Source: an uncultured Prevotella sp. (GTDB lineage: Bacteria; Bacteroidota; Bacteroidia; Bacteroidales; Bacteroidaceae). From it: a stretch of 23,664 nt of DNA. The stretch spans positions 1-23,664 of the forward strand of contig CAKQPF010000053.1 of the NCBI GenBank assembly GCA_934256705.1, written 5' to 3'. This document shows, one piece after another, positions 1-8,464 of this stretch; within the stretch, counting starts at the first letter, position 1; each line of letters begins with the position of its first letter. Made by a program: the position numbers and the translations under genes. The notes beneath the pieces were generated by a model. It saw only the letters and a program-made list of their open reading frames with translations. It was not told the DNA's origin and searched no databases.

Positions 1-66
1 TTGAGGCATTTCGTAATAACATCGACTAAAGAACGCAATATGGAAATTGCGGAAGTTATTTTTTAA
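1..66 (+). CDS. 3' end of an unidentified gene (partial)
   Basis: Frame 1 is open from the first base to a TAA at 64-66 and encodes 21 residues ending in NMEIAEVIF. It stops 21 nt before the helicase start on the same strand, which is normal operon spacing, so it is probably the C-terminus of an upstream gene. An in-frame ATG lies at 40, but an 8-residue peptide is unlikely. The fragment is too short to name a family. Confidence 0.4.
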   Translation: MRHFVITSTKERNMEIAEVIF

Positions 67-87
67 ACAATACTAAACAACAAAAAA

Positions 88-2811
88 ATGCCAACCTTCA
101 TACCAGACAACAGTCAAAAGGATATTATATATATAAAAGGTGGAAACCACCTCGTGCTTGCCCCTCCTGGATGCGGAAAGACGCAGATTCTCACAGAGAG
201 AATACGCATCGCGCATGATGAATACGGCGTGCATTATGATGATATGCTCTGCCTCACGTTTACCAATCGCGCCGCAAGAGGAATGGCAGATAGGATTTCT
301 TCCAACATCGATGATACTGGAGTGGCTGACGTGTATGTAGGCAATGTCCACCGATACTGCATCCGTATGCTTGCATCCGAAGGAATCGTGTCTGCCAATG
401 CTGCCATTATCGATGACGATGATGCCATTAGTATCATGGCAAGGATAATGAATGTGGACGAGGTATTCATGGCTTCCAACTGGAAGATGCGCCGCGAATG
501 CTTTGACGCTATACATCTATCCCAACTCATGCACCAGATTCTCTCCACCGTACCGCGCAACCTCAGACTGCATCCGGAATGCCTTACGAGCGAGGAAGTA
601 AGAATTATGAAGGCTATATGCCTCTTGCATAGGGTGGAGTTTACGCCGCAGATGATGGGTGATTTCTACCATAATGCACAGAGATACATCGACAGCATCA
701 ATGGGATGCAGGTGTCCGACCCTATAATCGCGCAGGTAGGAAGAGCCAATATCATTCGCCTGCTCACGAAAATGAATATGGCTCACGAATACGAAGCATA
801 CAAGAAAGCACGTATGCTCGTGGATTTCAATGACATACTGCTACTTGCCTACGACGCTCTCACTAAGGCGACAGCCTGCAATGACGTGGCTCTTACTGGC
901 AAATGGCAGAAACATTGGGTGCAGGTGGATGAGGTGCAGGATCTTAATCCGCTACAAATGGCTATCATAGACCTTCTCATCGCTCCTGCAGAAGAAGGCA
1001 GAGAGAATACTGTCATCTATCTCGGCGACGAGCAACAAGCCATTTTCTCATTTATGGGAGCTAAACTTTCGACGCTCGAAATGCTGCGCAAAAGGTGCGG
1101 AGAGAATATTCATTTCCTTGCAAACAATCACCGCTCGCCACATTATCTCCTCGATATTTTCAATACGTATGCTGAGAAAGTGCTCGGAATTTCACCTTCC
1201 GTACTGCCTAATGCCACAAACAAGATGGAGAATAATGGATGCACGATGATACATTCCAGTTCGACTTTAGACACGGAATACCACGACGTGGCACTGATGG
1301 CGGAGCGCTATCTCCATGATTCACCCGATGATACGACGGCTATCGTAGTGGCTTCAAATGCTGATGCCGACTTTATCAGCGAGGAACTCAACCTCCTCAG
1401 TATTCCTCATTTCAAGATTTCTGGCACTGACCTTTTCTCCACTCCTGAGGTAAAACTGCTCTTAGCGCATTTCACAGCAATGACAAGCGACACCAATACC
1501 ATCGCTTGGGCAAGGATTATGATGGGCACCAAGGCTATGCAGACTGCTTTCGGAGCGCGAGATTTCGTGCATCAGTTGGTGAGAAATGCTATTGCTCCTT
1601 GTGAATTACTGTCGATGAATAATGACGACACCTCTACTTACACCCAGCGTTTTGCCCGTGCATACGAGGAGAAAGAGTTGGTAATCTTTGACACAGAGAC
1701 GACAGGACTTGACACTTTCCATGATGACATCATACAGATTGCCGCAATGAAAGTAAGGGGAAAGGAGATATTGGGCTCCTTTATGGTGCATATAGAGACC
1801 GAACGCGAGATTCCCGTAATGCTCGGCGATATAGTAAATCCTATCATTGCTGAGCGTCAGAACAGCGAAATCCTCTCTCACAGCGAAGCTCTCCATCGCT
1901 TTGCGGAGTTTGTCGGTGATGCCACGCTGCTGGCGCACAATGCCGATTTCGACATTCATATCCTGGAAAGCAACGTACGCAGATATTCTCCGGACCTATA
2001 TGACGGTGGCGAGACGTTGCCGGAATGCTTTGACTCTCTGCGTCTGGTGCGTCTGCTCGAACCAGAACTGCGGGTTTACAAACTGAAATACCTTCTGGAA
2101 GCGCTTAATCTGGAGGGAAACAACTCGCATCTTGCTGACGATGACGTATTTGCCACTAAGAGTCTGGTGGATCATTGCTATGCTAAAGCAAAGGAAATGG
2201 AACCACATCAGAAGCTTTTCCTCACCACAGACCTTGCCTTGCGCATGATTTCCAAACTGCAAAAGAGCTATGCCCCACTCTATCATCATACTAAATCGCT
2301 GATGTGGAAAGCGGAGACGGGCGTGCATATTGCCGATGAACTGACTTATATCCACGAAGAATTGGTGAACGATGCTATTATAAATAAGGTGGAAAAGTTG
2401 CCTTATATCTGCGATTTCCTGCGCCATGACCTTATTGACTCCGTGGCTTATCCTGTACTGGCACAGCAACTGATGAAGTATGTAGCAGAAATGAATACGC
2501 TGAAGGAAGCGGATCTATGTGACAGCAAGCGAATTAGCGAGCGCATATACGTCAGCACTGTGCATAAGGCAAAGGGTCTGGAATTTGATAATGTCATCGT
2601 GTTTGATGCCGTGGATGGTCGTTATCCTTCTTTCAATGCCAAGACAGAAGCAGAAAGACAGGAGGATGCTCGCAAGCTCTACGTGGCTCTGAGCCGCTCA
2701 AAGCGCCGCCTTGTCATTGCCATAAGCCAGCATTTCGTGACACGCAACAGAAATATCTACCCACGTTCCGTCAGTCCTTTTCTTATTCCGGTGCTGGATA
2801 AGTTCAACTAA
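88..2811 (+). CDS. UvrD/Rep-type superfamily 1 helicase with an embedded DnaQ-like (DEDDh) exonuclease domain
   Basis: The 907-residue protein has the full set of SF1A helicase motifs. These are Walker A APPGCGKT (25-32), Ia LTFTNRAARGM, Walker B DEVQD (281-285), III LGDEQQAIFSFMG (312-324), IV NHRSP (347-351), V STVHKAKGLEF (823-833) and VI YVALSRSKRR (865-874, arginine finger R870). Between them, at about 528-700, sits a DnaQ-type 3'-5' exonuclease: ExoI DTETTGLD (535-542), ExoII HNADFD (617-622), ExoIII H681 and D686, so the four acids and the histidine are all present. The insertion follows the 2A-type segment FKISGTDLF (442-450), where UvrD proteins carry subdomain 2B. By family it should unwind DNA 3'-5' with ATP and could also degrade a 3' end, probably in repair. 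The role is inferred. No Shine-Dalgarno precedes the ATG, as is usual in Bacteroidetes. Confidence 0.88.
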   Translation: MPTFIPDNSQKDIIYIKGGNHLVLAPPGCGKTQILTERIRIAHDEYGVHYDDMLCLTFTNRAARGMADRISSNIDDTGVADVYVGNVHRYCIRMLASEGIVSANAAIIDDDDAISIMARIMNVDEVFMASNWKMRRECFDAIHLSQLMHQILSTVPRNLRLHPECLTSEEVRIMKAICLLHRVEFTPQMMGDFYHNAQRYIDSINGMQVSDPIIAQVGRANIIRLLTKMNMAHEYEAYKKARMLVDFNDILLLAYDALTKATACNDVALTGKWQKHWVQVDEVQDLNPLQMAIIDLLIAPAEEGRENTVIYLGDEQQAIFSFMGAKLSTLEMLRKRCGENIHFLANNHRSPHYLLDIFNTYAEKVLGISPSVLPNATNKMENNGCTMIHSSSTLDTEYHDVALMAERYLHDSPDDTTAIVVASNADADFISEELNLLSIPHFKISGTDLFSTPEVKLLLAHFTAMTSDTNTIAWARIMMGTKAMQTAFGARDFVHQLVRNAIAPCELLSMNNDDTSTYTQRFARAYEEKELVIFDTETTGLDTFHDDIIQIAAMKVRGKEILGSFMVHIETEREIPVMLGDIVNPIIAERQNSEILSHSEALHRFAEFVGDATLLAHNADFDIHILESNVRRYSPDLYDGGETLPECFDSLRLVRLLEPELRVYKLKYLLEALNLEGNNSHLADDDVFATKSLVDHCYAKAKEMEPHQKLFLTTDLALRMISKLQKSYAPLYHHTKSLMWKAETGVHIADELTYIHEELVNDAIINKVEKLPYICDFLRHDLIDSVAYPVLAQQLMKYVAEMNTLKEADLCDSKRISERIYVSTVHKAKGLEFDNVIVFDAVDGRYPSFNAKTEAERQEDARKLYVALSRSKRRLVIAISQHFVTRNRNIYPRSVSPFLIPVLDKFN

Positions 2812-2855
2812 TTGTAGCCTCCCAGCCACCGTGTTGCCCGCATCACCGGACAATA

Positions 2856-2900
2856 TAAAAAGCCAGCCTGAGCAATATGCACTCAAGCTGGCTTTTATTA
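2856..2900. terminator. bidirectional intrinsic terminator between the convergent helicase and tig genes
   Basis: Perfect 10-bp arms AAAAGCCAGC (2858-2867) and GCTGGCTTTT (2887-2896) extend inward by TGAG/CTCA after one mismatch. The A-run on one side and T-run on the other give a poly-U tail in both directions. It lies between the helicase stop (2811) and the tig stop (2953), so it can end both transcripts. Confidence 0.85.
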
Positions 2901-2952
2901 TGTATATTTATCATACTGTCCCCTACCAGAGGGGCAGTAGTAAGAGTTCTGA

Positions 2953-4305
2953 TTACTGAGCGAGCTTCTGGAAATCCTCGAAAGAAATCTCCTTTGTCTC
3001 AAGAGTGACAACGTCCTTGAGAGCAACCATAAGCTTGCGGTCAACAGCGATATTGATGAAAGTATCGACCTGCTCTGGCTTCTTGAGCATTTCCTCAGCG
3101 TACTGTGTAAGGTACTCTTCAGGAACGCTGTTCATGCCATACTGAGCAAACTGCATACGAGTCATATCGATAGCAGCAGCCTTAACGTCAGCATCCTCGA
3201 TCTTGATACCGAGAGCCTCAACGATCTGATTCTTAGCAAGGCTCCATGTGAGCTCCTTGATGCTTGCCTCATAGTTCTTGTCAACGTACTCAGCACCCTT
3301 GTCCTTGTTGTTGGCAAGCATGATGCGCTTCATGAGTTCGTCAGCATACTTCACCTCACCGATCTTGTTCTCCACGTATGTGCGAACGTCCTGGAGGAGA
3401 CGGAAGTCAGCATTCTGGTTCATCTGGTCCTGGATGCCAGCCACTACCTTGGCACGGAAGTCAGCCTCATCCTTTACGTTTCCGTCACCATATACCATGT
3501 CGAAGAGCTCATTGTCGATGGCGTGCTTGGTGTAACGGGAAATCTCAGTCACCTGGAAAGAGAAGTCGGCAGTCACATTTTCAGCCTCTTCCTTTGAAAT
3601 CTTGAGGAGAGAAGAAATCTCGACATTGCTTGTAGGATAAGCCTTCTTAGGATTGAAAGTGATGATGTCGCCTACCTTTGCGCCATTGAAGAGAGCCTTC
3701 TGGTCCTCTACGGTGATGTAGGAAGGAAGCATTGAAGCCTCGGAAACGGTGATTCCGCCTTCCTTTGTGCTGCCATCCTCATTGAGCTCGCGGAGATCAC
3801 CCTTGAGCATATCGTTCTCCTGGTATTCATCCACCTTCTGATAAGAACCTGCACGGCTTGCGAAAGCTTCGATCTGCTGGTCAACGAGCTTGTCATCAAC
3901 GGCGATGTTGTAGTAAGCTATCTTGTCGTCCTTGGAGAGTTCAGCCTTGATTTCCGGAGCGACAGCGATGTCAAACTTGAGAGTGTAAGGTGCTGGTGCA
4001 TCGAGATCCACTGGCTCTTCGCCGAGATGTGGCATTGGCTCACCGAGCATATTGATCTTGTTTTCCTTTACATAATCGTAAAGTTTCTCGCCAACGAGCT
4101 TGTTGATAACATCAACCTTTACCTGTGCGCCTACCTGACGCTTGATCATACCCATTGGAGCCTGTCCTGGACGGAAGCCTGGAATATTGGCTTGTTTACG
4201 ATACTTCTTGAGTTGTGCGTTTACATCCTCCTGATAGTCAGCCTCCTCGATGACAAATGTCAACACTCCGCTAACCTTGTCGGGATTTTCAAATGTAATA
4301 TTCAT
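2953..4305 (-). CDS. tig: trigger factor, ribosome-associated chaperone
   Basis: The 450-residue protein matches trigger factor in length and layout. The N-terminal ribosome-binding domain carries the signature GFRPGQAP (43-50) on its ribosome-docking loop. A degenerate FKBP-like domain lies at about 150-250 (ending in FSFQVTEI). A helical, charged C-terminal chaperone domain fills the rest and ends in ISFEDFQKLAQ. Trigger factor binds L23 at the exit tunnel and shields nascent chains; the prolyl-isomerase domain is poorly conserved in Bacteroidetes homologues, as here. The ATG at 4303-4305 follows a well-formed promoter, so the gene is likely transcribed on its own although lptB lies upstream on the same strand (156-nt gap). 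It converges on the helicase gene. Confidence 0.93.
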   Translation of the reverse strand: MNITFENPDKVSGVLTFVIEEADYQEDVNAQLKKYRKQANIPGFRPGQAPMGMIKRQVGAQVKVDVINKLVGEKLYDYVKENKINMLGEPMPHLGEEPVDLDAPAPYTLKFDIAVAPEIKAELSKDDKIAYYNIAVDDKLVDQQIEAFASRAGSYQKVDEYQENDMLKGDLRELNEDGSTKEGGITVSEASMLPSYITVEDQKALFNGAKVGDIITFNPKKAYPTSNVEISSLLKISKEEAENVTADFSFQVTEISRYTKHAIDNELFDMVYGDGNVKDEADFRAKVVAGIQDQMNQNADFRLLQDVRTYVENKIGEVKYADELMKRIMLANNKDKGAEYVDKNYEASIKELTWSLAKNQIVEALGIKIEDADVKAAAIDMTRMQFAQYGMNSVPEEYLTQYAEEMLKKPEQVDTFINIAVDRKLMVALKDVVTLETKEISFEDFQKLAQ

Positions 4306-4373
4306 TTCTTGTTTTTAAGTTATTGTTGTTATGAAATTTACGTTTTTTCGGGCACAATGCGCCTAATAGGGTG

Positions 4374-4405
4374 CAAAGGTACTAATAATCTTGCAGATTT
4401 CCAAA
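4374..4405 (-). promoter_or_regulatory. tig promoter (Bacteroidetes sigma-A type)
   Basis: On the minus strand the -33 box TTTG (4402-4405) and the -7 box TACCTTTG (4374-4381) are exactly 20 nt apart, matching the Bacteroides consensus TTTG...TAnnTTTG. The predicted start leaves a leader of about 65 nt before the tig ATG. This is the best promoter match in the window. Confidence 0.8.
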
Positions 4406-4461
4406 TGAGTAAAGAGATTTTAACTATTTATCCCTACACGTTTTTGCCACCCTTTTGCCTC

Positions 4462-5349
4462 TCAGTCTTCAGTCGGCTGACTGTCAGTCGCCGGCTCGTG
4501 CGGTTTTTCTTCCTGCGGAACGGCTTGCTTATCGTTTTCCGAAAGGGAAGCATTCTCCGAACGAGAAGCATTTTCTGCGAAGACAGGAGATGCGAATTTC
4601 TTCTTCTTGAGCTCGAAGTCACGTCCGAGATACTTCTGTTTCACTATGTCATTGGCTGCCAATTCCTCAGGAGAGCCATGGAACAGCAGCCTGCCTTCAA
4701 AGAGAAGGTAGGCACGGTCGGTGATGTTCAGCGTCTCATGCACGTTGTGGTCGGTGATGAGAATGCCGATGTTGCGGTGCTTCAGATGCCACACCACATT
4801 CTGGATTTCCTCCACCGCGATAGGGTCAACGCCGGCAAAAGGCTCATCGAGCATGATGAATTTCGGCTCGATGGCAAGACATCGCGCTATCTCCGTGCGT
4901 CGTCTCTCGCCTCCCGACAGCTGGTCGCCGAGGTTCTTGCGCACCTTCTGGAGACTGAACTCCTTGATAAGGCTCTCCAGTTTCTCGCGTCTGTCCGCCT
5001 TTGTGAGTCCCTTTTTCATTTCGAGCACCGACATGATATTGTCCTCCACGCTCATCTTGCGGAAGACACTTGCCTCCTGCGGCAGGTAGCCCACACCGTT
5101 ACGGGCGTGCATATAGACCGGCATATCAGTGATTTCCGTATCATTGATATACACATGTCCCTCATTAGGCACCACGAGACCCGTGGTCATATAGAACGAC
5201 GTCGTCTTGCCGGCACCGTTAGGTCCCAGCAGTCCCACAATCTCTCCTTGCGTCACTTCGAAGGAGACATTATTGACGACAGTACGCTTTCCGTATATCT
5301 TGACGAGTCCTTCCGTGCGAAGGGTCATCTTTTCTGTATTCTGTTCCAT
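4462..5349 (-). CDS. lptB: LPS export ABC transporter ATP-binding protein LptB
   Basis: Numbering is from the ATG at 5347-5349 (295 residues); an in-frame TTG nine bases earlier is a weaker start because the ATG gives the expected N-terminus. The motifs are Walker A GPNGAGKT (42-49), Q-loop Q91 in GYLPQEASVF, signature LSGGE (144-148), Walker B FIMLDEP (164-170) and H-loop H201 in ITDHN. GYLPQEASVF and the DEPFAGVDPIAV stretch are typical of LptB, which powers LptFG to pull lipopolysaccharide from the inner membrane onto the Lpt bridge. LptB is usually about 240 residues. Here about 48 extra C-terminal residues follow YLGRDFEL, rich in Ser, Glu, Asn and Pro with an imperfect SENAS repeat, probably disordered. 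The gene diverges from mlaE, another outer-membrane lipid gene. Confidence 0.9.
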   Translation of the reverse strand: MEQNTEKMTLRTEGLVKIYGKRTVVNNVSFEVTQGEIVGLLGPNGAGKTTSFYMTTGLVVPNEGHVYINDTEITDMPVYMHARNGVGYLPQEASVFRKMSVEDNIMSVLEMKKGLTKADRREKLESLIKEFSLQKVRKNLGDQLSGGERRRTEIARCLAIEPKFIMLDEPFAGVDPIAVEEIQNVVWHLKHRNIGILITDHNVHETLNITDRAYLLFEGRLLFHGSPEELAANDIVKQKYLGRDFELKKKKFASPVFAENASRSENASLSENDKQAVPQEEKPHEPATDSQPTED

Positions 5350-5366
5350 ATTTATCAATTCGAATG

Positions 5367-5374
5367 CAAAATTA
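5367..5374 (-). promoter_or_regulatory. putative lptB -7 box
   Basis: TAATTTTG on the minus strand fits TAnnTTTG and lies 17 nt before the lptB ATG. No -33 TTTG is visible at the expected distance, so the call rests on the -7 element and position alone. Confidence 0.45.
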
Positions 5375-5424
5375 GTAAAATAAACTCTAAAAATGCACCT
5401 TTATAATAAAAACTACAGAAAAAA

Positions 5425-5457
5425 TTGCAGTTTTTTAGTGGATTTTGGTTAATTTTG
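5425..5457 (+). promoter_or_regulatory. putative mlaE promoter
   Basis: The -7 box TAATTTTG (5450-5457) has a TTG (5425-5427) 22 nt upstream. It would give a leader of about 65 nt before the mlaE start. The sequence from the -7 box onward nearly repeats that of the divergent lptB promoter. Confidence 0.5.
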
Positions 5458-5527
5458 CATTCAAATTGGCCAACGGCAACATCGAGCCAACATATTTATT
5501 TCCACCTTTAACCCCACATAACAGAAA

Positions 5528-6274
5528 GTGATAATACTGAAACATCTTAACATATTGGGCCGTTATCTCATGCTGATGGGAAGGTCTTTCTCCCGACCTG
5601 AGAGACTCAGAATGTTCTTCAAGCAGTACATCAAGGAGATGTCCGCCCTCGGAGTGGATTCCATCGGCATAGTCCTGCTCATCAGTTTCTTCATCGGAGC
5701 AGTGATATGCATCCAGATGAAGCTCAATATCCAAAGTCCATGGATGCCTCGATGGGTGTCCGGCTACACCACCCGCGAGATCATGCTGCTGGAATTTTCA
5801 TCCAGTATCATGTGTCTTATCCTTGCCGGTAAGGTCGGCAGTAACATTGCCTCCGAACTTGGCACCATGAGAGTGACCCAACAGATAGATGCTCTCGACA
5901 TTATGGGCGTCAATTCTGCCGGCTATCTCATCATGCCTAAGATACTCGGACTTATGACCTTGATGCCATGTCTGGTCATCTTTGCCGACGTGATGGGCGT
6001 GATAGGCGCTTATGCCACGGCTTACATCGGCCATATTCTTTCTCCTGAAGACCTCACCCTCGGACTCCAGCACGCCTTCAATCCTTGGTTTGTATGGATG
6101 AGTATCATCAAGAGCACCGTCTTCGCATTCATCATCGCAAGCGTTTCCTCCTTCTGTGGCTACACGGTAGAGGGCGGTTCGGTGGAAGTAGGTAAGGCAA
6201 GCACCTCTGCTGTGGTCAACAGCAGCATATTGATTCTCTTTTCCGACGTATTCCTAACCCAGTTGCTGTCATGA
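5528..6274 (+). CDS. mlaE: MlaE-type ABC transporter permease (phospholipid trafficking)
   Basis: The 248-residue hydrophobic protein has about five membrane segments (near 44-66, 92-110, 145-170, 190-212 and 225-245) and the conserved MlaE-family core TREIMLLEFSSSI, GKVGSNIASELGTM and QIDALDIMG. MlaE forms the inner-membrane channel of the MCE/Mla system, which moves phospholipid between the inner and outer membranes. The start is GTG: an in-frame TAA at 5519-5521 rules out anything earlier, and the next Met codons would remove conserved N-terminal residues. The stop overlaps the mlaF start (ATGA), so the two are translationally coupled. No MlaD (MCE substrate-binding) gene follows. Confidence 0.9.
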   Translation: MIILKHLNILGRYLMLMGRSFSRPERLRMFFKQYIKEMSALGVDSIGIVLLISFFIGAVICIQMKLNIQSPWMPRWVSGYTTREIMLLEFSSSIMCLILAGKVGSNIASELGTMRVTQQIDALDIMGVNSAGYLIMPKILGLMTLMPCLVIFADVMGVIGAYATAYIGHILSPEDLTLGLQHAFNPWFVWMSIIKSTVFAFIIASVSSFCGYTVEGGSVEVGKASTSAVVNSSILILFSDVFLTQLLS

Positions 6275-7065
6275 TAGAAGTAAGACATCTCTACAAGTCC
6301 TTTGACGACAAGGAAGTGCTCAAGGACATAAATGCCACATTCGAGAATGGCAAGACAAACCTCATCATCGGACAGTCAGGCTCAGGCAAGACGGTGCTGA
6401 TGAAGAATCTCGTAGGCCTTCTCCAGCCTACCAGCGGCGAAGTGCTCTACGACGGGCGCAATTTCGTCACCATGTCAAAGAAAGAGAAGATAGAAATGCG
6501 CCGCGAGATGGGAATGATATTCCAGTCTGCCGCTCTCTTCGACTCGCTTTCGGTGTTGGAGAACGTGATGTTCCCTCTCGATATGTTCTCCGACATGACC
6601 TTGCGCGAGCGACAGCGAAGGGCTGAGGAATGTCTCGCGCGCGTCAATCTCACAGGGGCTGGGCACAAATATCCCGGCGAAATATCCGGAGGAATGCAGA
6701 AGCGTGTCGCCATTGCCCGCGCCATCGTGCTCAATCCCAAGTACCTCTTCTGCGACGAACCTAACTCCGGTCTCGACCCCAAGACCTCTCTCGTCATCGA
6801 CGAATTGCTGCATGGCATCACGGAAGAATTTGGAATGACCACCATTATCAATACCCACGACATGAATTCTGTAATGGGTATCGGCGACAATATCTCCTTT
6901 ATCTGCGAAGGTCGCAAGGAATGGGAGGGTGACAAGACTATGGTAATATCTGCCACAAACGAGAAACTCAATGACCTCGTCTTCGCTTCCGAGCTCTTCA
7001 AGGAGGTGAAACGCGTGGAGATGGAGAAGCTCGCACGGCAAGGCAGCATTTCAAGCACCCGATAA
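6271..7065 (+). CDS. mlaF: MlaF-type ABC transporter ATP-binding protein
   Basis: The 264-residue ATPase has Walker A GQSGSGKT (34-41), Q-loop Q85 (GMIFQSAALFD), signature ISGGM (138-142), Walker B YLFCDEP (158-164) and H-loop H196 (INTHDM). The variant signature ISGGMQKRVAIARA and the sequence CDEPNSGLDP are typical of the MlaF group, which energises MlaE. It overlaps mlaE by 4 nt and is followed 36 nt later by a histidine kinase gene on the same strand, so all three may be one transcript. Membership of the Mla family is clear; the direction of lipid flow cannot be told from sequence. Confidence 0.9.
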   Translation: MIEVRHLYKSFDDKEVLKDINATFENGKTNLIIGQSGSGKTVLMKNLVGLLQPTSGEVLYDGRNFVTMSKKEKIEMRREMGMIFQSAALFDSLSVLENVMFPLDMFSDMTLRERQRRAEECLARVNLTGAGHKYPGEISGGMQKRVAIARAIVLNPKYLFCDEPNSGLDPKTSLVIDELLHGITEEFGMTTIINTHDMNSVMGIGDNISFICEGRKEWEGDKTMVISATNEKLNDLVFASELFKEVKRVEMEKLARQGSISSTR

Positions 7066-7101
7066 CCAACGCCTCCCCACAGGAGGACAAAACAAGGATA
7101 T

Positions 7102-8280
7102 ATGCTCTCGACGGACAGTATAAGGCAAGTGAAGATACTCCTGATAGTGGCGGCTATTGCGATAGCGGCGGCATCTCTTGTTGTCTCCCACTTCCTTGTG
7201 CGCGACCTTGCCGTCGAGGAAAAGAACAGGATGGAGGTCTGGGCGGAAGCCATGCGCTCGCTCAACACCGCCGACGAGAACACCGACCTCAACCTTGTGC
7301 TGAAGGTAATCGATGAAAACAACAACATCCCCGTCATAGTGATGGACGAGAAAGGCACCGTGCAGACCTACCGAAACGTCACTCTCTACGGCAGCAACCT
7401 CCCTGACAGCCTGGAGATGGCTTCCCATCTCGCCCGCAACATGAAGGCTTCCGGCCACGTCATCCGCATTTACCTCGATGAAGACAACAAGAAGGGGGAG
7501 TTCATTGACGTCTGCTACGATGAGTCACTGATGATAAAGCGACTGGCTTACTATCCCTACATACAGTTGGGCATAGTGATGATATTCGTCGTAATCGCCA
7601 TTTTCGCACTGCTCACCTCCAAGAAAGCGGAGCAGAACAAGGTATGGGTGGGACTGTCAAAGGAGACGGCACACCAGCTCGGCACGCCTATCAGTTCGCT
7701 GATGGCATGGACTGAAATCCTGCGCGAGACCTATCCCGACGATGACCTCATACCCGAGATGGACAAGGACGTGAAGCGTCTCCAGCTCATAGCCGACCGC
7801 TTCTCAAAGATAGGCAGTCTTCCAGAACCTGTGGACACCTCACTTCGCGAGATGCTGAGCCACGTCGTGGACTACATGGACCGCCGCACATCGCAGAAAG
7901 TCAGCATCATCGACCGCTTTTCCGATTGCGATTCGCATATTCTCGTCAACAGTTCTCTCTTTGAATGGGTGCTCGAAAACCTCTGCAAGAATGCCGTTGA
8001 CGCGATGACTGGCGAGGGAACGATCACCATCTACGCCCATCAGGAAGACAATAAGGTGATAGTGGATGTGGAAGACACAGGCAAAGGCATAGAGAAGAAG
8101 AACATAAAGAATGTGTTCCGACCTGGATTCACCACCAAGAAGCGTGGCTGGGGTCTCGGTCTTTCGCTCGCAAAGCGCATAGTGGAGGAATACCATGAAG
8201 GCAAAATCTCCGTCCTGAGGTCTGAAATAGGCATAGGAACCACCTTCCGCATCATCCTGCCGGCAATGAGATGTTCTTAA
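7102..8280 (+). CDS. membrane sensor histidine kinase with no adjacent response regulator
   Basis: 392 residues. A transmembrane helix at about 11-32 is followed by an extracytoplasmic sensor of about 115 residues, a second helix at about 150-172 and the kinase core. The H-box is SKETAHQLGTPISSL with phospho-acceptor H191. The N-box is ENLCKNAVDAM (292-302), and the ATP lid motifs are DTGKGI (325-330) and GWGLGLSLAKRI (349-360). This is a complete HATPase with the HxLGTP variant H-box often seen in Bacteroidetes kinases. No regulator gene lies beside it. Its position 36 nt behind mlaF suggests co-expression with the lipid transporter and perhaps envelope sensing, which is inference. Confidence 0.88.
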   Translation: MLSTDSIRQVKILLIVAAIAIAAASLVVSHFLVRDLAVEEKNRMEVWAEAMRSLNTADENTDLNLVLKVIDENNNIPVIVMDEKGTVQTYRNVTLYGSNLPDSLEMASHLARNMKASGHVIRIYLDEDNKKGEFIDVCYDESLMIKRLAYYPYIQLGIVMIFVVIAIFALLTSKKAEQNKVWVGLSKETAHQLGTPISSLMAWTEILRETYPDDDLIPEMDKDVKRLQLIADRFSKIGSLPEPVDTSLREMLSHVVDYMDRRTSQKVSIIDRFSDCDSHILVNSSLFEWVLENLCKNAVDAMTGEGTITIYAHQEDNKVIVDVEDTGKGIEKKNIKNVFRPGFTTKKRGWGLGLSLAKRIVEEYHEGKISVLRSEIGIGTTFRIILPAMRCS

Positions 8281-8463
8281 ATGAAGAATGAAGAATGAAG
8301 AATGAAGAATAGAAGTTAGTCTTGTTTCATTGAGGATTCCGCAAGCCGAAGAACGTAATCCGCATTCTTCATACTTCACTCTTCACTCTTCATTTAATAA
8401 ACTTTTCACTAAAGAAGTGTAACTCCCATTCTTCACTCTTCATTCTTCACTCTTCATTTAATA
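8281..8463. repeat. polypurine/polypyrimidine repeat spacer
   Basis: Just after the kinase stop, the 7-bp unit ATGAAGA is repeated about four times (8281-8309). From 8362 the complementary-type strand appears as runs of CTTCACT/CTTCATT, and again from 8427. The two halves can pair as a long imperfect inverted repeat. Between them, ACTTTTCACTAAAGAAGT followed by AACTCCC (8401-8427) is a version of a motif found again at 18779 and 19407. No promoter box or coding potential was seen. Confidence 0.75.
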
Positions 8464-8464
8464 A

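Noticed and set aside
4027..5406. 459-residue open frame on the plus strand
   Set aside because: It lies antisense to tig and lptB, whose protein families are certain, and its translation resembles no known family. It is a by-product of codon use on the opposite strand.
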